DNA from: Sporomusaceae bacterium
GTDB taxonomy: Bacteria; Bacillota; Negativicutes; DSM-13327
Length of the DNA: 22,981 nt
Direction of reading: 5' to 3'
NCBI GenBank assembly: GCA_027492445.1
Contig: JAPUES010000071.1
Coordinates: forward strand, 1 to 22,981
Below are positions 14,648 to 22,682 of the stretch, one piece after another. The translations under genes and the position numbers were made by a program. Under the pieces are notes generated by a model. The model was not told the DNA's origin. It was given only the letters and a program-made list of their open reading frames with translations, and did not search any database. How positions within the stretch are numbered: position 1 is the stretch's first letter; each line of letters opens with the position of its first letter.

Positions 14648-15690
14648 TCGTATTTCGTTAAATCTATCCCCCGCGCCGTCAGCCACTCCCTTGTATGTCC
14701 TGTGATGACGATAGGTACTTTTGTTAGATTACTGATGTGGTCGGCACCCACTAATGCCATATAACATTTTATTTCATGGACAAAATGATGGAACCAGTCT
14801 ATAGCGAGTTCCATATCTTTCTCATATAATAGTTTAATGATAGGGGTCGCCATACCCGTAGCAACGCCACCAAGCACTAGTGCTTTTATCACATCAAGAG
14901 GCGTACGTATGCCCCCTGAAACCATCATATCCATTTGTTTAGGAAGGGCAGCTTGTACTTCAATGGCACTAATTGCCGTAGGAATGCCCCAAGCTAACAG
15001 TTCTTGCTGGACAGCAAGCTGACTGCGAGCCGCTTCAATCGCCATAAAATTGGTACCGCCCTTACCACCAATATCGATACCTTGAATGCCGACCTCTGCT
15101 AATTGCTGTGCTTGCTCGTAAGCAATACCGCAGCCCACCTCTTTTACAATGACAGGGACTCTTACCTTTCTAACAATCTTAGCAATATTAGCTAAATATC
15201 CTGTAAACCCTCGATCTCCCTCAGACATAATTAACTCTTGGGCTACGTTTAAATGAATTTGCAGGGCTTGAGCATCAATCATTTCAACGGCAAGCTGTGC
15301 TTGATTCGCCGTCGCATAAGCGCCTAAATTAGCAAAAATAACGCCCTTAGGATTTTTTTCACGGACAATTTTATAAGATTGTTCCACTTCAGGGTCTTCT
15401 AGGGCCGCAAATTGAGAGCCAACAGCCATTGCCGTATTGGTGCGGCAGGCGAACTCTGCAATCTGTCCATTTACAGCGGCTACATCCTTGGCTCCGCCAG
15501 TAATTGCATTAATTATGAGAGGACTACTTAACTTGATGCCAGCAAGAGCTGTTGAAATATCAATATCATCCCAGTCCAAGTTTGGTAAACAATTGTGAAG
15601 AAGACTGATATCGGCAAAACCACTTTTCCCTGGACCCTCACCAAGGGCTAAGGAATATTTTAAATGATCTAATTTCCGTGATTGGCGCAC
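14626..15690 (-). CDS. fni: Type 2 isopentenyl-diphosphate delta-isomerase
   Basis: Fni interconverts isopentenyl and dimethylallyl diphosphate using reduced FMN. The 354-residue protein is an FMN-dependent TIM barrel. The N-terminal RKLDHLKYSL corresponds to the RKxEH substrate-binding segment, with Asp in place of the usual Glu. Next come LIINAITGG, the segment around QIHLNVAQELIMSEGDR, the lysine in VIVKEVGCG, and the flavin phosphate loop GGKGGTNF. The start is GTG at 15690 with GGGAG about 8 nt upstream, 4 nt after the ispH stop codon. The tight link with ispH places both enzymes at the end of the methylerythritol phosphate pathway. Since IspH already yields both isomers, Fni would balance their ratio. 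Confidence 0.95.
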   Translation of the reverse strand: MRQSRKLDHLKYSLALGEGPGKSGFADISLLHNCLPNLDWDDIDISTALAGIKLSSPLIINAITGGAKDVAAVNGQIAEFACRTNTAMAVGSQFAALEDPEVEQSYKIVREKNPKGVIFANLGAYATANQAQLAVEMIDAQALQIHLNVAQELIMSEGDRGFTGYLANIAKIVRKVRVPVIVKEVGCGIAYEQAQQLAEVGIQGIDIGGKGGTNFMAIEAARSQLAVQQELLAWGIPTAISAIEVQAALPKQMDMMVSGGIRTPLDVIKALVLGGVATGMATPIIKLLYEKDMELAIDWFHHFVHEIKCYMALVGADHISNLTKVPIVITGHTREWLTARGIDLTKYEIQKQHG

Positions 15691-15694
15691 CCTT

Positions 15695-17671
15695 TCATCT
15701 CCCTAACTTATGCTTAAATAAATCAGCAAATTTATCCCCAAGGGTTAGTCCTGTACTTTCTTGGCTACCTAAATAACCAGAGTATGCTTCGCGGTCAGCA
15801 TCTTCTTGGGCACTTTTAATGCTCAGTGCAATACGTTTATTTTCTTTATTAATCTCAAGTATTTTTACAGAAACCTGTTGACCAATGCTTAGAACATCTT
15901 CGACTTTCTGTACTCTTTGTTCGGAAATTTCCGATACATGGATGAGTCCTTCTACACCAGGCAAAATTTCAGCAAAAGCGCCAAAGCTACTAATCTTAGT
16001 GATGGTTGCTGTTACAATATGATTGACGGCAAATTGTTCTATCACATCTAGCCAGGGATCTCTGCCAACTTGTTTTAAGCTTAAGGATAATTTTTTATTT
16101 TGGGCATCCACCTTTAAAACGACTACTTGTACTTCATCCCCCACACTGACTACTTCATGAGGAGTTTTGACCCGATGCCAAGCTAAGTCTGAAATATGTA
16201 CCAAACCATCTAGTCCGCCAATATCAACAAACGCGCCAAAATCAACAATGCGTCCCACCGTACCTGTTAATACCTGGCCTTCAGCAAGGGTTTTAAAACA
16301 TTCTTCTTCTAAGCGGCGGCGCTCTGTTTCGAGCAGAACCTTGCGGGATAAAATAATGCGGTTTTTTAATTGATCGACTTCAATCGGTATCATAGCTAAG
16401 GTTTGCTGAACAAAAGGTGATAAATCTTCAACAAAATGAAGGTCGACCATAGAAGCCGGCATAAAGCCATGAATGCCAAAGACTGCTACTTTTAAGCCAC
16501 CTTTTATTGCTTCCACTACCTTTCCTTCAATGGGTTGCTGGGTTTCTAAGGCTGCTTTTAGTTTATCCCATGCTAACATTTGATCGGCTTTCACTTTTGA
16601 AAGTTGTATTAGGCCATCATGGCTATCGGCACTTAGTACATAAACCTCAATGATTTGTCCCTCTTTTACCACGTCAGCTGCATTTTCTGGTACGGGATAT
16701 GCCAGTTCCCCTAAGGAAATAACACCTTCCCCTTTGTAACCAATATCAACAAATACTTCGCTTTGGCGAATACCTACCACTTTTCCTTCGACAATACTAT
16801 CTTGTTCTATTTTTTTTAAACCTTTATCCAATTCTTGATCAAATTCTTGCACTTTTTCATAAACCTCCTTAATAATCCAGTCGGGAGTCGATGCGCCAGC
16901 GGTAATGCCTACTTTTTGTACTCCTTTAAAATACTGTAACTTTAATTCTTCGGCTGTTTCTATATGGTACACAGGGCTACCAGCCTGACTACACAGCTGT
17001 GCTAGCCTTGTACTATTTGCACTATTTTTACCGCCGACAACAATCATCATATCCACATTGCTTGCCAACTTCAAGGCGGCTTGCTGCCGTATATCTGTGG
17101 CAGTACAAATAGTACGATTTATCTTAATTTCATCACATTTTTCTTGTAAAACCGTAATAATTTCTTGAAAAACATCGCTAACAAAAGTAGTTTGGGCAAC
17201 GACTCCTAGGCGAGGGAAATGAGGTATTTTTCTTGCTTCCTCCATAGTTTCTACCACGATTGCCGTATTCTCTGACCACTCTACAATGCTTTTTACCTCA
17301 GGATGATGTTTTTCGCCAATAACGATTACAGTATAGCCCTCTTGCCATAACTCATGTGCTGCTTGTTGGGCTTTTTTTACATGAGGGCAGGTTGCATCGA
17401 TAATCTGTAGATTTTTAGACTCTGCTTCTCTATAAATCTTAGGTCCCACCCCATGAGAACGAATAATGACCGTACTATTGTCGCTAATTTCGCCTAACTC
17501 ATTTGCCACAGCAATGCCTGCAGCGGAAAGTCGCTGTACCATTTGAGGATTATGAATAATCGGACCTAAGGTATGTATCTCACCAGCCTTACCAATAGAC
17601 TCTTCTGCCATTCCTACTGCCCGTTTTACACCATAACAAAAACCGCTATGTTCTGCTGCTATTATCTTCAT
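15695..17671 (-). CDS. ispH: IspH (HMBPP reductase) fused to four ribosomal S1-type repeats
   Basis: Residues 1-280 form IspH, the [4Fe-4S] enzyme that reduces HMBPP to IPP and DMAPP. Cluster cysteines C12, C95 and C189 are present, as are substrate residues H40, H73, H123 and E125. Residues 291-620 carry four S1 RNA-binding repeats (about 291-361, 379-444, 465-534 and 549-619). The third and fourth are the most canonical (GAFVDIGGLDGLVHISDL; GAFAEILPGVEGLIHVSE). The fusion is known in Clostridia and Negativicutes. The start at 17671 gives 658 residues; GAGAGGT just upstream lies in the last codons of plsC. A longer frame to 17695 lacks such support. The coding sequence is continuous, so the fusion is not an artefact of a missed stop. 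Confidence 0.96.
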   Translation of the reverse strand: MKIIAAEHSGFCYGVKRAVGMAEESIGKAGEIHTLGPIIHNPQMVQRLSAAGIAVANELGEISDNSTVIIRSHGVGPKIYREAESKNLQIIDATCPHVKKAQQAAHELWQEGYTVIVIGEKHHPEVKSIVEWSENTAIVVETMEEARKIPHFPRLGVVAQTTFVSDVFQEIITVLQEKCDEIKINRTICTATDIRQQAALKLASNVDMMIVVGGKNSANSTRLAQLCSQAGSPVYHIETAEELKLQYFKGVQKVGITAGASTPDWIIKEVYEKVQEFDQELDKGLKKIEQDSIVEGKVVGIRQSEVFVDIGYKGEGVISLGELAYPVPENAADVVKEGQIIEVYVLSADSHDGLIQLSKVKADQMLAWDKLKAALETQQPIEGKVVEAIKGGLKVAVFGIHGFMPASMVDLHFVEDLSPFVQQTLAMIPIEVDQLKNRIILSRKVLLETERRRLEEECFKTLAEGQVLTGTVGRIVDFGAFVDIGGLDGLVHISDLAWHRVKTPHEVVSVGDEVQVVVLKVDAQNKKLSLSLKQVGRDPWLDVIEQFAVNHIVTATITKISSFGAFAEILPGVEGLIHVSEISEQRVQKVEDVLSIGQQVSVKILEINKENKRIALSIKSAQEDADREAYSGYLGSQESTGLTLGDKFADLFKHKLGR

Positions 17672-17673
17672 TT

Positions 17674-18264
17674 TTACCTCTCTTTTAGCAAACATGAAAT
17701 TTCTTCCATAATCCTAGCACCGAGATTTTCCATTGCTTCTTTATTGTTTTCTTCCGGATTGATAAGAATCGGTTTACCATACTTAATAATAAATCGGGGC
17801 AATAAACAGCCGTCTTTGCCTACTTTATTCGTCCCAATGATAGCAGCAGGGACAATCGGCACTCCTGCTTTTAAAGCAATCATAGCAATTCCTGGTTCAG
17901 GTTTTCCAAGTTCACCAGTTTTGCTACGTGTACCTTCTGGGAAAAGGCCCAGGATTTCACCATTTTTTAATAAGTTAATGGCATAACGAATGGCATTGCG
18001 ATCCGCCGCCCCTCGTTTTACCGGGAAAGCTTTCATTGTTGTAATCGTCCTTTTCACAATAGGGTTAGAAAATAATTCTTCTTTAGCCATAAAGTTAATA
18101 GGCCGATGTAAACCAGCACCAACAACAGGTGGGTCCCATAAGCTGATATGATTGGAGGCGATAATTACACCGCCGCTCTTTGGTATATTATTTTCTCCAA
18201 TTACTTGATAACGAAATACTATTTTAAAGAAATAGTATAATAACTGTTTTATAATACTATACAA
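17674..18264 (-). CDS. plsC: 1-acyl-sn-glycerol-3-phosphate acyltransferase
   Basis: PlsC acylates lysophosphatidate at position 2 to make phosphatidate at the membrane. The 196-residue protein has the acyltransferase motif NHISLWD (N38, H39, D44) and the substrate motif FPEGTRSKTG (108-117), with a hydrophobic N-terminus. It starts with a rare TTG codon at 18264, supported by AAGGAG about 10 nt upstream, and overlaps the cmk stop codon by 8 nt. This overlap suggests translational coupling. The cmk-plsC-ispH/S1 order is common in clostridia, and the product feeds the same pathway as PlsY downstream. Confidence 0.94.
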   Translation of the reverse strand: MYSIIKQLLYYFFKIVFRYQVIGENNIPKSGGVIIASNHISLWDPPVVGAGLHRPINFMAKEELFSNPIVKRTITTMKAFPVKRGAADRNAIRYAINLLKNGEILGLFPEGTRSKTGELGKPEPGIAMIALKAGVPIVPAAIIGTNKVGKDGCLLPRFIIKYGKPILINPEENNKEAMENLGARIMEEISCLLKER

Positions 18265-18934
18265 TTCCTTCTCGCTCCTTACACATTGTTAAAATTAATA
18301 CTACCGCTTGTTCAATGGAAAGTAAGGTAGTATCCATAAATATAGCATCAGGGGCTTGTATAAGTGGTGAAATTTCCCGTTCGCTATCTTTTTTATCTCG
18401 TTCCTCAATTTCTTGGGTAAGCTCTTCTAAGCCAATGGTAAAACCTTTTTCCGTTAATTCCTTATAACGACGTTGTGCCCGTTCTTCAATGGATGCGGTT
18501 AAAAATATTTTGAGGTCAGCATTTGGTAACACATGGGTGCCGATATCTCGTCCATCCATTACCACCCCACCTTGCTCTGCCATTTTACGTTGTAAATCCA
18601 CCATAGCTTTCCGTACAGCCTCAAATTGAGCTACCTCTGATACCATACGGGAAACCTCAGGATTACGTATTGCCCCTGTTACATTACAGCCATCTACAAA
18701 TACTGTAGTTTTACCATCTACATAGGTCAAGGTAATTGTAATCTCTTTGGCAATCTGAATAATGGCGTCAGCATCCTTTTCCGTTAGCTTTTCTTGCAAG
18801 ACTTTCCAAGATACCGCCCGGTACATGGCCCCTGTATCAATATAAATATATTTAAGGCGTCGGGCCACAATTTGCGCTACCGTACTTTTCCCCGCCCCCG
18901 CTGGCCCATCAATTGCAATACTCATTTTTTTCAT
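18257..18934 (-). CDS. cmk: Cytidylate kinase
   Basis: Cmk phosphorylates CMP and dCMP with ATP. The 225-residue protein starts MKKMSIAIDGPAGAGKST, with the P-loop at 10-18. The family segments YIDTGAMYRAVSW, VVMDGRDIGTHVLPNADLKIFLTAS and ERDKKDSERE are present. GGAGG lies 7 nt before the ATG. It overlaps plsC by 8 nt. The 93-bp gap to the upstream membrane protein gene holds no clear hairpin, so it is likely part of the same transcript, though a weak promoter there cannot be excluded. Confidence 0.96.
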   Translation of the reverse strand: MKKMSIAIDGPAGAGKSTVAQIVARRLKYIYIDTGAMYRAVSWKVLQEKLTEKDADAIIQIAKEITITLTYVDGKTTVFVDGCNVTGAIRNPEVSRMVSEVAQFEAVRKAMVDLQRKMAEQGGVVMDGRDIGTHVLPNADLKIFLTASIEERAQRRYKELTEKGFTIGLEELTQEIEERDKKDSEREISPLIQAPDAIFMDTTLLSIEQAVVLILTMCKEREGIV

Positions 18935-19027
18935 AAATGCCTCCAGTAGTAAAAAATATGTACTTTATTTATATTCACCATTCGGCGCTATTATCCTTTT
19001 CCTGTTTTTGCTTGTTTGCCAGCATCT

Positions 19028-19558
19028 TTAGTCATTTTTAAATTTAATTTTTCCTACGGTAAGTATCCCTTCTCTTCCTTCCACGATGAGACCATCTTGG
19101 GGGGATTGTAACGTTTTATCGGGTACTTTAATAATAAACTGGGTTAACTCCTTAAGCTCTCTACCATCAATCTCTACATAATCCCCTTCATAGACTGTAA
19201 GGGTACATTGGCCTTGGCTAAAATCAGCGATTGATTTGCCATTAATGAGCACATACACCGCTACATGCTTAGGAAAGGTAATCATTTTAATGACAATTAC
19301 CTTACTGCGGCGTAATAATTTTTCAAAATTTTTCACCACTGTTTGTTCTTCTAAAATCTGTTGTGGCCCATGGGCATATAAAGGGATTTCTGCTGTAAGA
19401 TCTTGCCCTTCCATTTGATCAACCTTTGATAAGTAGGAACGGGTCCCTTCTTTTATTAATAATACTTGTGACAATAGTAACGCCATCATAAAAAAAATAA
19501 GCAGTCTAATCAATACATCTTCCACATGTGCCATCCATTTTTTTGTGGATTTCCCCAT
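19028..19558 (-). CDS. Membrane-anchored protein of unknown function
   Basis: I do not recognise this 176-residue protein. It has a basic N-terminus (MGKSTKKW) and one transmembrane segment (about 15-36), which predicts an N-in orientation. An extracytoplasmic domain of about 140 residues, rich in beta-strand-like alternation, follows. The C-terminal half contains VAVYVLINGKSIADF, TVYEGDYVEIDGREL and GREGILTVGKIKF, resembling a small beta-domain, but no catalytic motif is evident. GGAGG lies before the ATG. It sits between the flavoprotein gene and cmk, transcribed with both as far as can be seen. A role in cell envelope or sporulation is possible, but there is no direct evidence. Confidence 0.8.
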   Translation of the reverse strand: MGKSTKKWMAHVEDVLIRLLIFFMMALLLSQVLLIKEGTRSYLSKVDQMEGQDLTAEIPLYAHGPQQILEEQTVVKNFEKLLRRSKVIVIKMITFPKHVAVYVLINGKSIADFSQGQCTLTVYEGDYVEIDGRELKELTQFIIKVPDKTLQSPQDGLIVEGREGILTVGKIKFKND

Positions 19559-19625
19559 TGGATGCCTCCATATTTTTTTGCTATTAGTATGCGTTACTTC
19601 TTTACTCGCTTATACAACTTGCAAC

Positions 19626-20870
19626 TTATATTTCTGCCGCATGTTGTCCAGCTACATAACCTGTCGAAAAAGCAGCCTGTAAGTTGTAACCGCCAGTATA
19701 GCCATCAATATCAATGACTTCCCCTGCAAAGTACAAACCTTCAATTTGTTTTGAAGCCATGGTTTTAGGGTTAATTTCTTTAACATGAATACCGCCTGCT
19801 GTGACAATGGCTTCACTAACGGGCCTCGTACCTGTAATCGTAAAAGTTAAATGGGTAATTTGCTGTAACAAACGAGCACGCTCACTTTTGGTAATTTGAT
19901 GTACAAATTTATCAGGATCAAGATGAGCTAGATCAATTATTACATTTATTAATTTGGCCGGTAATAATTCACCAAGGGAGTTTTTTATTTGTTTACGGGT
20001 AAACTTTTCAAAATCGCGCTGCAAACGTTTATCAAGGACCTCTTCCGTGAGGGCAGGTTTTAAATTAATGGAAATTAGCACTTCTTCGCCTGGTTTACTT
20101 CCTAAGAGTTCAGCAACTTTCTTACTCAAGGATAAAATAATAGGCCCAGACAAACCATAGTGGGTAAATAACATTTCACCAAAATCCTCGGCCATCTTTT
20201 TCCCTTCAAAAATCACACTAGCTTCCACATTTTTTAAAGACAATCCTTGTAATTCTCCAATCCAGTCCTCGCCAACTTCTAGGGGCACCAAGGATGGTTT
20301 CAAAGGCACTATGGTATGTCCGACCATTTCTCCCATTCGGTATCCATCGCCAGTAGAACCCGTTGCCGGGTAAGAAGCACCGCCCGTTGCTAAGATGACA
20401 GCATCTCCTGTATATTCTATATTATTACTGGCAAGCACCCCAGTAACGCGGCCATTATGCATTAGAATCCTTTTTACTGATTGTCCTGTGACTACCTCGA
20501 CCTGTAGCTCTTTAAATGCTTTTTGAAAGGCTTCTACCACATCTTTTGCATTATCGCTGACCGGAAAAACCCGCCCCCCGCGTTCTACCTTTGTCATAAC
20601 ACCATAGTTATGCAAGAAATCAATCATGTCTTGGTTACTAAAACTATGTAAAGCACTATAGATAAAAGGACCATTACCGGGCATATTTTTAATGATGGTT
20701 TGTTTGTCAGCAATATTGGTAATATTACAACGTCCTTTACCAGTTATGGCTAATTTTCTACCTAAAACAGACATCTTTTCAATAATCGTTACCTTCGCTC
20801 CATGTTGGCTAGCACTAACTGCGGCCATCATCCCTGCAGCTCCGCCGCCAATTACAATTACTTTTTTCAT
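19626..20870 (-). CDS. FAD-dependent oxidoreductase, HI0933/BaiN/YhiN family
   Basis: The 414-residue flavoprotein has an N-terminal dinucleotide-binding motif VIGGGAAGMMAA (about 6-17) and the family signature GRKLAITGKGRCNITN. An inserted beta-domain lies in the middle. The C-terminal FAD segment GLYFAGEVIDIDGYTGGYNLQAAFSTGYVAG is typical of HI0933-like proteins. Members are widespread and poorly characterised; one gut clostridial relative (BaiN) reduces bile-acid enones, but that should not be transferred here. AAAAGGTGAT precedes the ATG. It follows the rluB terminator, so it heads the run leading to cmk and fni, though no clear sigmaA promoter was identified in the 82-bp gap. Confidence 0.9.
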   Translation of the reverse strand: MKKVIVIGGGAAGMMAAVSASQHGAKVTIIEKMSVLGRKLAITGKGRCNITNIADKQTIIKNMPGNGPFIYSALHSFSNQDMIDFLHNYGVMTKVERGGRVFPVSDNAKDVVEAFQKAFKELQVEVVTGQSVKRILMHNGRVTGVLASNNIEYTGDAVILATGGASYPATGSTGDGYRMGEMVGHTIVPLKPSLVPLEVGEDWIGELQGLSLKNVEASVIFEGKKMAEDFGEMLFTHYGLSGPIILSLSKKVAELLGSKPGEEVLISINLKPALTEEVLDKRLQRDFEKFTRKQIKNSLGELLPAKLINVIIDLAHLDPDKFVHQITKSERARLLQQITHLTFTITGTRPVSEAIVTAGGIHVKEINPKTMASKQIEGLYFAGEVIDIDGYTGGYNLQAAFSTGYVAGQHAAEI

Positions 20871-20913
20871 ACTATCACCTTTTCATATTAAAGTTTAATT
20901 TCAAAACGCATAA

Positions 20914-20946
20914 GAAAAAGCCCTTATTTATTGCCAATAAGGACTC
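20914..20946 (-). terminator. Terminator after rluB
   Basis: On the minus strand GAGTCCTTATT (20936-20946) pairs with AATAAGGGCTT (20918-20928) over 11 bp, including G-U pairs, around a 7-nt loop. TTTTTCTTA follows. It starts 6 nt after the rluB stop codon. Confidence 0.8.
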
Positions 20947-20952
20947 ACTCTT

Positions 20953-21678
20953 TTATTTATCTTTCAGTCTGTGTAGTTCTTCCACTTCACTTGCTAATAA
21001 ATGACGATAGCTGCCTCGTTTGACCCCATCCAAGGTTAAAAAGGCAAATTTAACACGTTTTAGCTGTTTTACATCCGAGCCAATGGCCTCAAACATGCGA
21101 CGAATTTGCCGATTTTTTCCTTCATGAATGGTAATTCTTATGGTAGTCAAATCTCTTTCCTGATCATATTCGAGTACATCAATAATCGCAGGTGCTGTCA
21201 TACCATCATCTAGCTGAATACCAACCCTAAGCAAATCAATTTTCTCCTGGGCTGGCTCACCGCCCACTTTAGCAATATAGGTTTTGTTGATTTTTTTACT
21301 AGGATGAATTAAAGAATGAGTTAATGCACCATCATTTGTTAACAGCAATAACCCTTCTGTACTATAATCTAGCCGTCCTACCGGATAGATTCTTTCTGGA
21401 ATATCGGTAATAAAGGAAGCGATGGTTTTACGATCTTGGGGGTCAGTGAGGGTCGTAAGCACGCCCTTAGGTTTGTAAAATAAAATATAAACAAGTTTTT
21501 CCCCTTGAATACGTTTACCATCCACCATAATTCTATCATTTCCTGGCATGACTTTCGTGCCTAGTTCTGTAACTACTTTGCCATTTACTGTTACCCGACC
21601 CTGTTGAATAATTTTTTCTGATTCACGGCGAGAAGCAATTCCCGCTTGACTCATAATTTTCTGCAGACGCTCTAACAT
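20953..21678 (-). CDS. rluB: 23S rRNA pseudouridine synthase, RluB/RsuA family
   Basis: The 241-residue protein isomerises a specific uridine in rRNA. An N-terminal S4 RNA-binding domain (about 2-60, LQKIMSQAGIASRRESE) precedes the RsuA/RluB-type catalytic domain. Its motif GRLDYSTEGLLLLTNDG carries the catalytic D104. The segment NRQIRRMFEAIG is also typical. In Firmicutes such genes are usually annotated rluB; the exact target (U2605 of 23S rRNA in E. coli) is inferred. It lies 23 nt downstream of the PyrK-like gene and ends in a terminator, so the two are probably co-transcribed. Confidence 0.93.
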   Translation of the reverse strand: MLERLQKIMSQAGIASRRESEKIIQQGRVTVNGKVVTELGTKVMPGNDRIMVDGKRIQGEKLVYILFYKPKGVLTTLTDPQDRKTIASFITDIPERIYPVGRLDYSTEGLLLLTNDGALTHSLIHPSKKINKTYIAKVGGEPAQEKIDLLRVGIQLDDGMTAPAIIDVLEYDQERDLTTIRITIHEGKNRQIRRMFEAIGSDVKQLKRVKFAFLTLDGVKRGSYRHLLASEVEELHRLKDK

Positions 21679-21701
21679 AATAAACTCCTTTAAAACTATA
21701 A

Positions 21702-22670
21702 TTAATCCTCAATAATGCTTGAGAAATCAGTTTGTTGTTTGCACATTCGAATTAGGCCATGATCCCGTGTTTTTTTTAGGCAACTGCCACAAATACCCTC
21801 ACCACAACACATTCTCGCATTATTCGTAGCTACCATTGGAATATTCACTCTTGCCCCTTGCATAGCAGCAATCACACCATAGTGCTGTTCATCTGGCCCG
21901 GCACTAACGACCAAATCTGGCCTGCAAGCAAACCATTCTCCTAGCATAGGCATACCATACTGCCTTAGAGAAGATACCTGCTGTACAGTAATGCCGAGTT
22001 CTTCTAAGGCTTTTACAATGAAAATTTTCCCTACTTTACCAGGAGCTAATAACGCTGTCACTTTATTGTTATTTTCACGTAATTTTAACGCCAAAGGAAA
22101 AGCAGGCGCTTGCCCGATACCGCCAGCTACTAATATTATATTACCATCCGTAATATTGTCAATCCACGGTGCACCTAAAACTCCATTATAATAAGGCCCA
22201 CGCAGTAATAACTTAGTATTATTCTCTTCTAGAATACGCTTTGACTTCGGACCAATAGTTTCAATAGCTACTTGGATAGTATTTCCCTGTATGGTCATAA
22301 TATTAACTGGAAAATTAAAATAATAAGGGTCACTGGGACGACGTAAAAACACAAAAGATCCAACGGGCTTTAATTCCTCGGCCAAAGGAGAAGTTACACT
22401 CATTTCTAGCAGAACGGTTTGTTCTCCCATTCTTTCTTTAACAATAAACTCTACTTCTTCTTCTATTCTTACTGTTACAGGTTCATTCGCATCTTGCTTT
22501 TTTTTATATTGCCAATGCTGTTCATATAATATACATCTTCCCGACCAATTGCAATCACAAGTTTTTTCGCCTTTAAGATGGCTGCAAAAGATACAGTTAT
22601 TTGTCTCTGCCAAGAGGCAGGGGCAATACTTAGAATTGATATCAATACATTGGGAGATATTTTTATACAT
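21702..22670 (-). CDS. Cys-rich PyrK-like FAD/NAD-binding iron-sulfur reductase
   Basis: The 322-residue protein joins an unusual cysteine-rich N-terminus to a ferredoxin-reductase-like core. Eight cysteines (C8, C16, C18, C26, C29, C38, C40, C46) fall in the first 50 residues and may bind one or two metal clusters. Residues 65-160 resemble the FAD-binding beta-barrel of PyrK and sulfide dehydrogenase subunits. VAGGIGQAPAFPLALKL (181-197) is the NAD(P)-binding turn. C289-x4-C294-x2-C297-x12-C310 near the end matches a PyrK-type [2Fe-2S] site. It is not next to pyrD or any pyrimidine gene, so PyrK itself is unlikely. AAGGAGG precedes the ATG. It lies 12 nt after a TrmFO-like flavoprotein, suggesting it hands electrons to that partner (inference). 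Substrate unknown. Confidence 0.85.
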   Translation of the reverse strand: MYKNISQCIDINSKYCPCLLAETNNCIFCSHLKGEKTCDCNWSGRCILYEQHWQYKKKQDANEPVTVRIEEEVEFIVKERMGEQTVLLEMSVTSPLAEELKPVGSFVFLRRPSDPYYFNFPVNIMTIQGNTIQVAIETIGPKSKRILEENNTKLLLRGPYYNGVLGAPWIDNITDGNIILVAGGIGQAPAFPLALKLRENNNKVTALLAPGKVGKIFIVKALEELGITVQQVSSLRQYGMPMLGEWFACRPDLVVSAGPDEQHYGVIAAMQGARVNIPMVATNNARMCCGEGICGSCLKKTRDHGLIRMCKQQTDFSSIIED

Positions 22671-22682
22671 CTTCCTACCTCC

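Noticed and set aside
14251..14661. A plus-strand frame of 136 codons across the DUF1614 gene and the fni end.
   Set aside because: It lies opposite the DUF1614 gene and crosses the fni terminator, with no ribosome binding site.
17573..17986. A plus-strand frame of 137 codons over ispH and plsC.
   Set aside because: It is antisense to two genes with intact catalytic motifs and shows no recognisable domain.
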